Source: Streptomyces graminofaciens
GTDB taxonomy: Bacteria > Actinomycetota > Actinomycetes > Streptomycetales > Streptomycetaceae
Reading direction: 5' to 3'
DNA length: 64,000 bases
NCBI RefSeq assembly: GCF_030294945.1
Contig: NZ_AP018448.1
Span: forward strand, 8,094,501-8,158,500
The position numbers were made by a program, and so were the translations under genes. Positions 62,718 to 64,000 of the stretch are shown in pieces. Position 1 is the first letter of the stretch, and each line of letters starts with the position of its first letter. Below the pieces are notes generated by a model. The model was not told the DNA's origin. It was given only the letters and a program-made list of their open reading frames with translations, and did no database searches.

Positions 62718-64000
62718 ATGGCGAGCGTGACGCATGCGACCGACTCGGACGGCTCGAACGCTTCGACTGCCTCGGGCTTCTCTCTCCCCTCGTACATTTC
62801 GAGCGCTTCGGCCTCGGTGGTGCCGCCGTTGTCGGCGAGGTTCTCGCGTGGCCGTCGGTCGTCCGGGCTGGTCGCCGGGTTGCTCGGTGGTGCGCTGGCG
62901 GCGGGGCTCGGGCTCGGGGCGTTCGCCGTGCTGGTGATGCTGCTGTGGATCACTTCGCCGTACCCGGACAGCGGGCCGGGCGGGGCGCTGCATGTGGCGG
63001 CGGCGTTGTGGCTGCTGTCCCACGGTGTCGAACTCGTCCGCGTCGACACGCTCTCCGGTGTCCCCGCGCCGGTCGGTGTCACCCCGCTGCTGCTGCTCGC
63101 GCTGCCGGTGTGGCTGGTGCGGCGGGCGGCGCGCGACGCGGTGGACCGGGCGGGGGGCGCGGTCCGTACGGCGTGGGCCGCGTGCGCCGGTGTCGTCATC
63201 GGGTACGCGGCGGTCGGCGGCGTGGCTGCGGTGTACGCAGCCGGGGGCGCGTTGCGGCCCTCGTGGGTGTGGGTCGCGGTGTGTGTGCCGGTGGTGGCGG
63301 CGCTCGCGGCGGGGGTGGGGGCGTGGGCGGCGTGCGGGCGCCCGGTACTTCTCTCGGGCGCCCTGGGGGTGGAGCGGCGGCGGGAGTTGGGGGTTGCCGG
63401 GCGGGCTGCCGGGGCCGGGGTGTTGGTGCTGGTCGGCGGGGGCGCCTTGCTGGTGGCCGGGGCCCTGGTGTGGCACGGCGGGGCGGCTCGGGAGTCGTTC
63501 GCGCAGCTCACCGAGGGGTGGTCGGGGAGGTTCGCGGTGTTGTTGCTGTGTCTGGCGCTGGTGCCGAACGCGGTGGTGTGGGGGGCGGCGTACGGGGTGG
63601 GGCCCGGGTTTGTGCTGGGGGCGGGGCAGGTGGTCGGGCCGTTGACCGGGGGTGGGGCGCGGGCCGGGGTGGAGGCGGTGTTGTTGCCGCCGTTTCCGTT
63701 GCTGGCGGCGGTGCCGGGTGGGGGCGGGGCGTGGGGGCTGGTGGCGGGGGTGGTGCCGGTGGGGGTCGGGGTGGCCGTGGGGTGGTTCGTGGGAGGGCGG
63801 GCCGGTGGGGTGTGGTCCGGGTGGCGGACTGCGGGAGTGACGTCGTTGGCGGGCGTGCTGTGCGGGTTGGGCGCGGCCGGGTTGGCGAAGCTTGCGGGTG
63901 GGCCGTTGGGGGGTGCGGCGTTGGCTCACTTCGGGCCGGTGTGGTGGCAGGTGGGGGGTGCGGTGGTGCTTTGGGTGGGGGCGGTGGGGGTGCCTGTGGG
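62718..64000 (+). CDS. DUF6350-type multi-pass membrane protein (runs past window end)
   Basis: An open frame from ATG 62718 (after TGGGAG) with no stop before the window end, so at least 427 residues. A Ser-rich, probably cytoplasmic start of about 50 residues is followed by many membrane helices ([32 protein letters not shown] and others to the end). The gene order next to sucCD matches the DUF6350 membrane protein of Streptomyces that precedes purN and purH; this is from memory. Function unknown. Confidence 0.8.
   Translation, partial: MASVTHATDSDGSNASTASGFSLPSYISSASASVVPPLSARFSRGRRSSGLVAGLLGGALAAGLGLGAFAVLVMLLWITSPYPDSGPGGALHVAAALWLLSHGVELVRVDTLSGVPAPVGVTPLLLLALPVWLVRRAARDAVDRAGGAVRTAWAACAGVVIGYAAVGGVAAVYAAGGALRPSWVWVAVCVPVVAALAAGVGAWAACGRPVLLSGALGVERRRELGVAGRAAGAGVLVLVGGGALLVAGALVWHGGAARESFAQLTEGWSGRFAVLLLCLALVPNAVVWGAAYGVGPGFVLGAGQVVGPLTGGGARAGVEAVLLPPFPLLAAVPGGGGAWGLVAGVVPVGVGVAVGWFVGGRAGGVWSGWRTAGVTSLAGVLCGLGAAGLAKLAGGPLGGAALAHFGPVWWQVGGAVVLWVGAVGVPV

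Overview
The window reads as chromosomal core DNA of a Streptomyces or close relative. GC is very high, third codon positions are almost always G or C, GTG and TTG starts are common, and most promoters are poor in AT. From memory, the gene order (glycerol-3-phosphate dehydrogenase, a block of Ser/Thr kinases, guaA, pcrA, icmB, sucCD, a DUF6350 membrane protein) matches the S. coelicolor SCO4770s to SCO4811 region; I could not check this by alignment. I see no rRNA, tRNA, insertion sequence, prophage or CRISPR array.

Layout. Positions 1-3028: glpD and a convergent secreted serine hydrolase. 3200-17368: six paralogous transmembrane Ser/Thr kinases, one of them a pseudokinase, with a lipid kinase inside the block. 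17651-21172: an aldehyde dehydrogenase and a GMC oxidoreductase. 22027-24769: a small chorismate mutase behind a leader-peptide and terminator arrangement, then guaA and a PPOX-like protein. 24991-29425: aldolase-like, membrane and DoxX genes. 29412-33497: a Lia/PspC-like envelope-stress module. 34000-42104: two NlpC/P60 hydrolases, the second behind a c-di-AMP (ydaO) riboswitch, flanking a small membrane protein, a TDT transporter and a 1278-residue NACHT/KAP-type NTPase whose first NTPase domain lacks its Walker A part. 42559-48870: pcrA, an M23 peptidase, a lipase and icmB. 48970-57198: a divergent SWIM/DUF5691 and MoxR/DUF5682/small ORF/VWA system. 57410-64000: a repeat-rich secreted protein, a minisatellite, sucCD, a sigma-like membrane protein and the start of a DUF6350 gene that runs off the end.

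The strongest new signal is regulatory. The SWIM/MoxR/VWA system is expressed divergently from two promoters that match the RecA-independent DNA-damage promoter recognised by PafBC in mycobacteria (TTGTCRGTG, 8 bases, TANNNT). The same motif sits directly in front of the pcrA helicase gene. This ties an uncharacterised AAA+/VWA system, organised like E. coli yehL-M-P-Q, to the DNA-damage response. Other points of interest are the Walker-A-less NACHT/KAP fusion, the candidate aromatic-amino-acid attenuator before chorismate mutase, the pseudokinase, and several intergenic tandem-repeat arrays that begin at stop codons of neighbouring genes.
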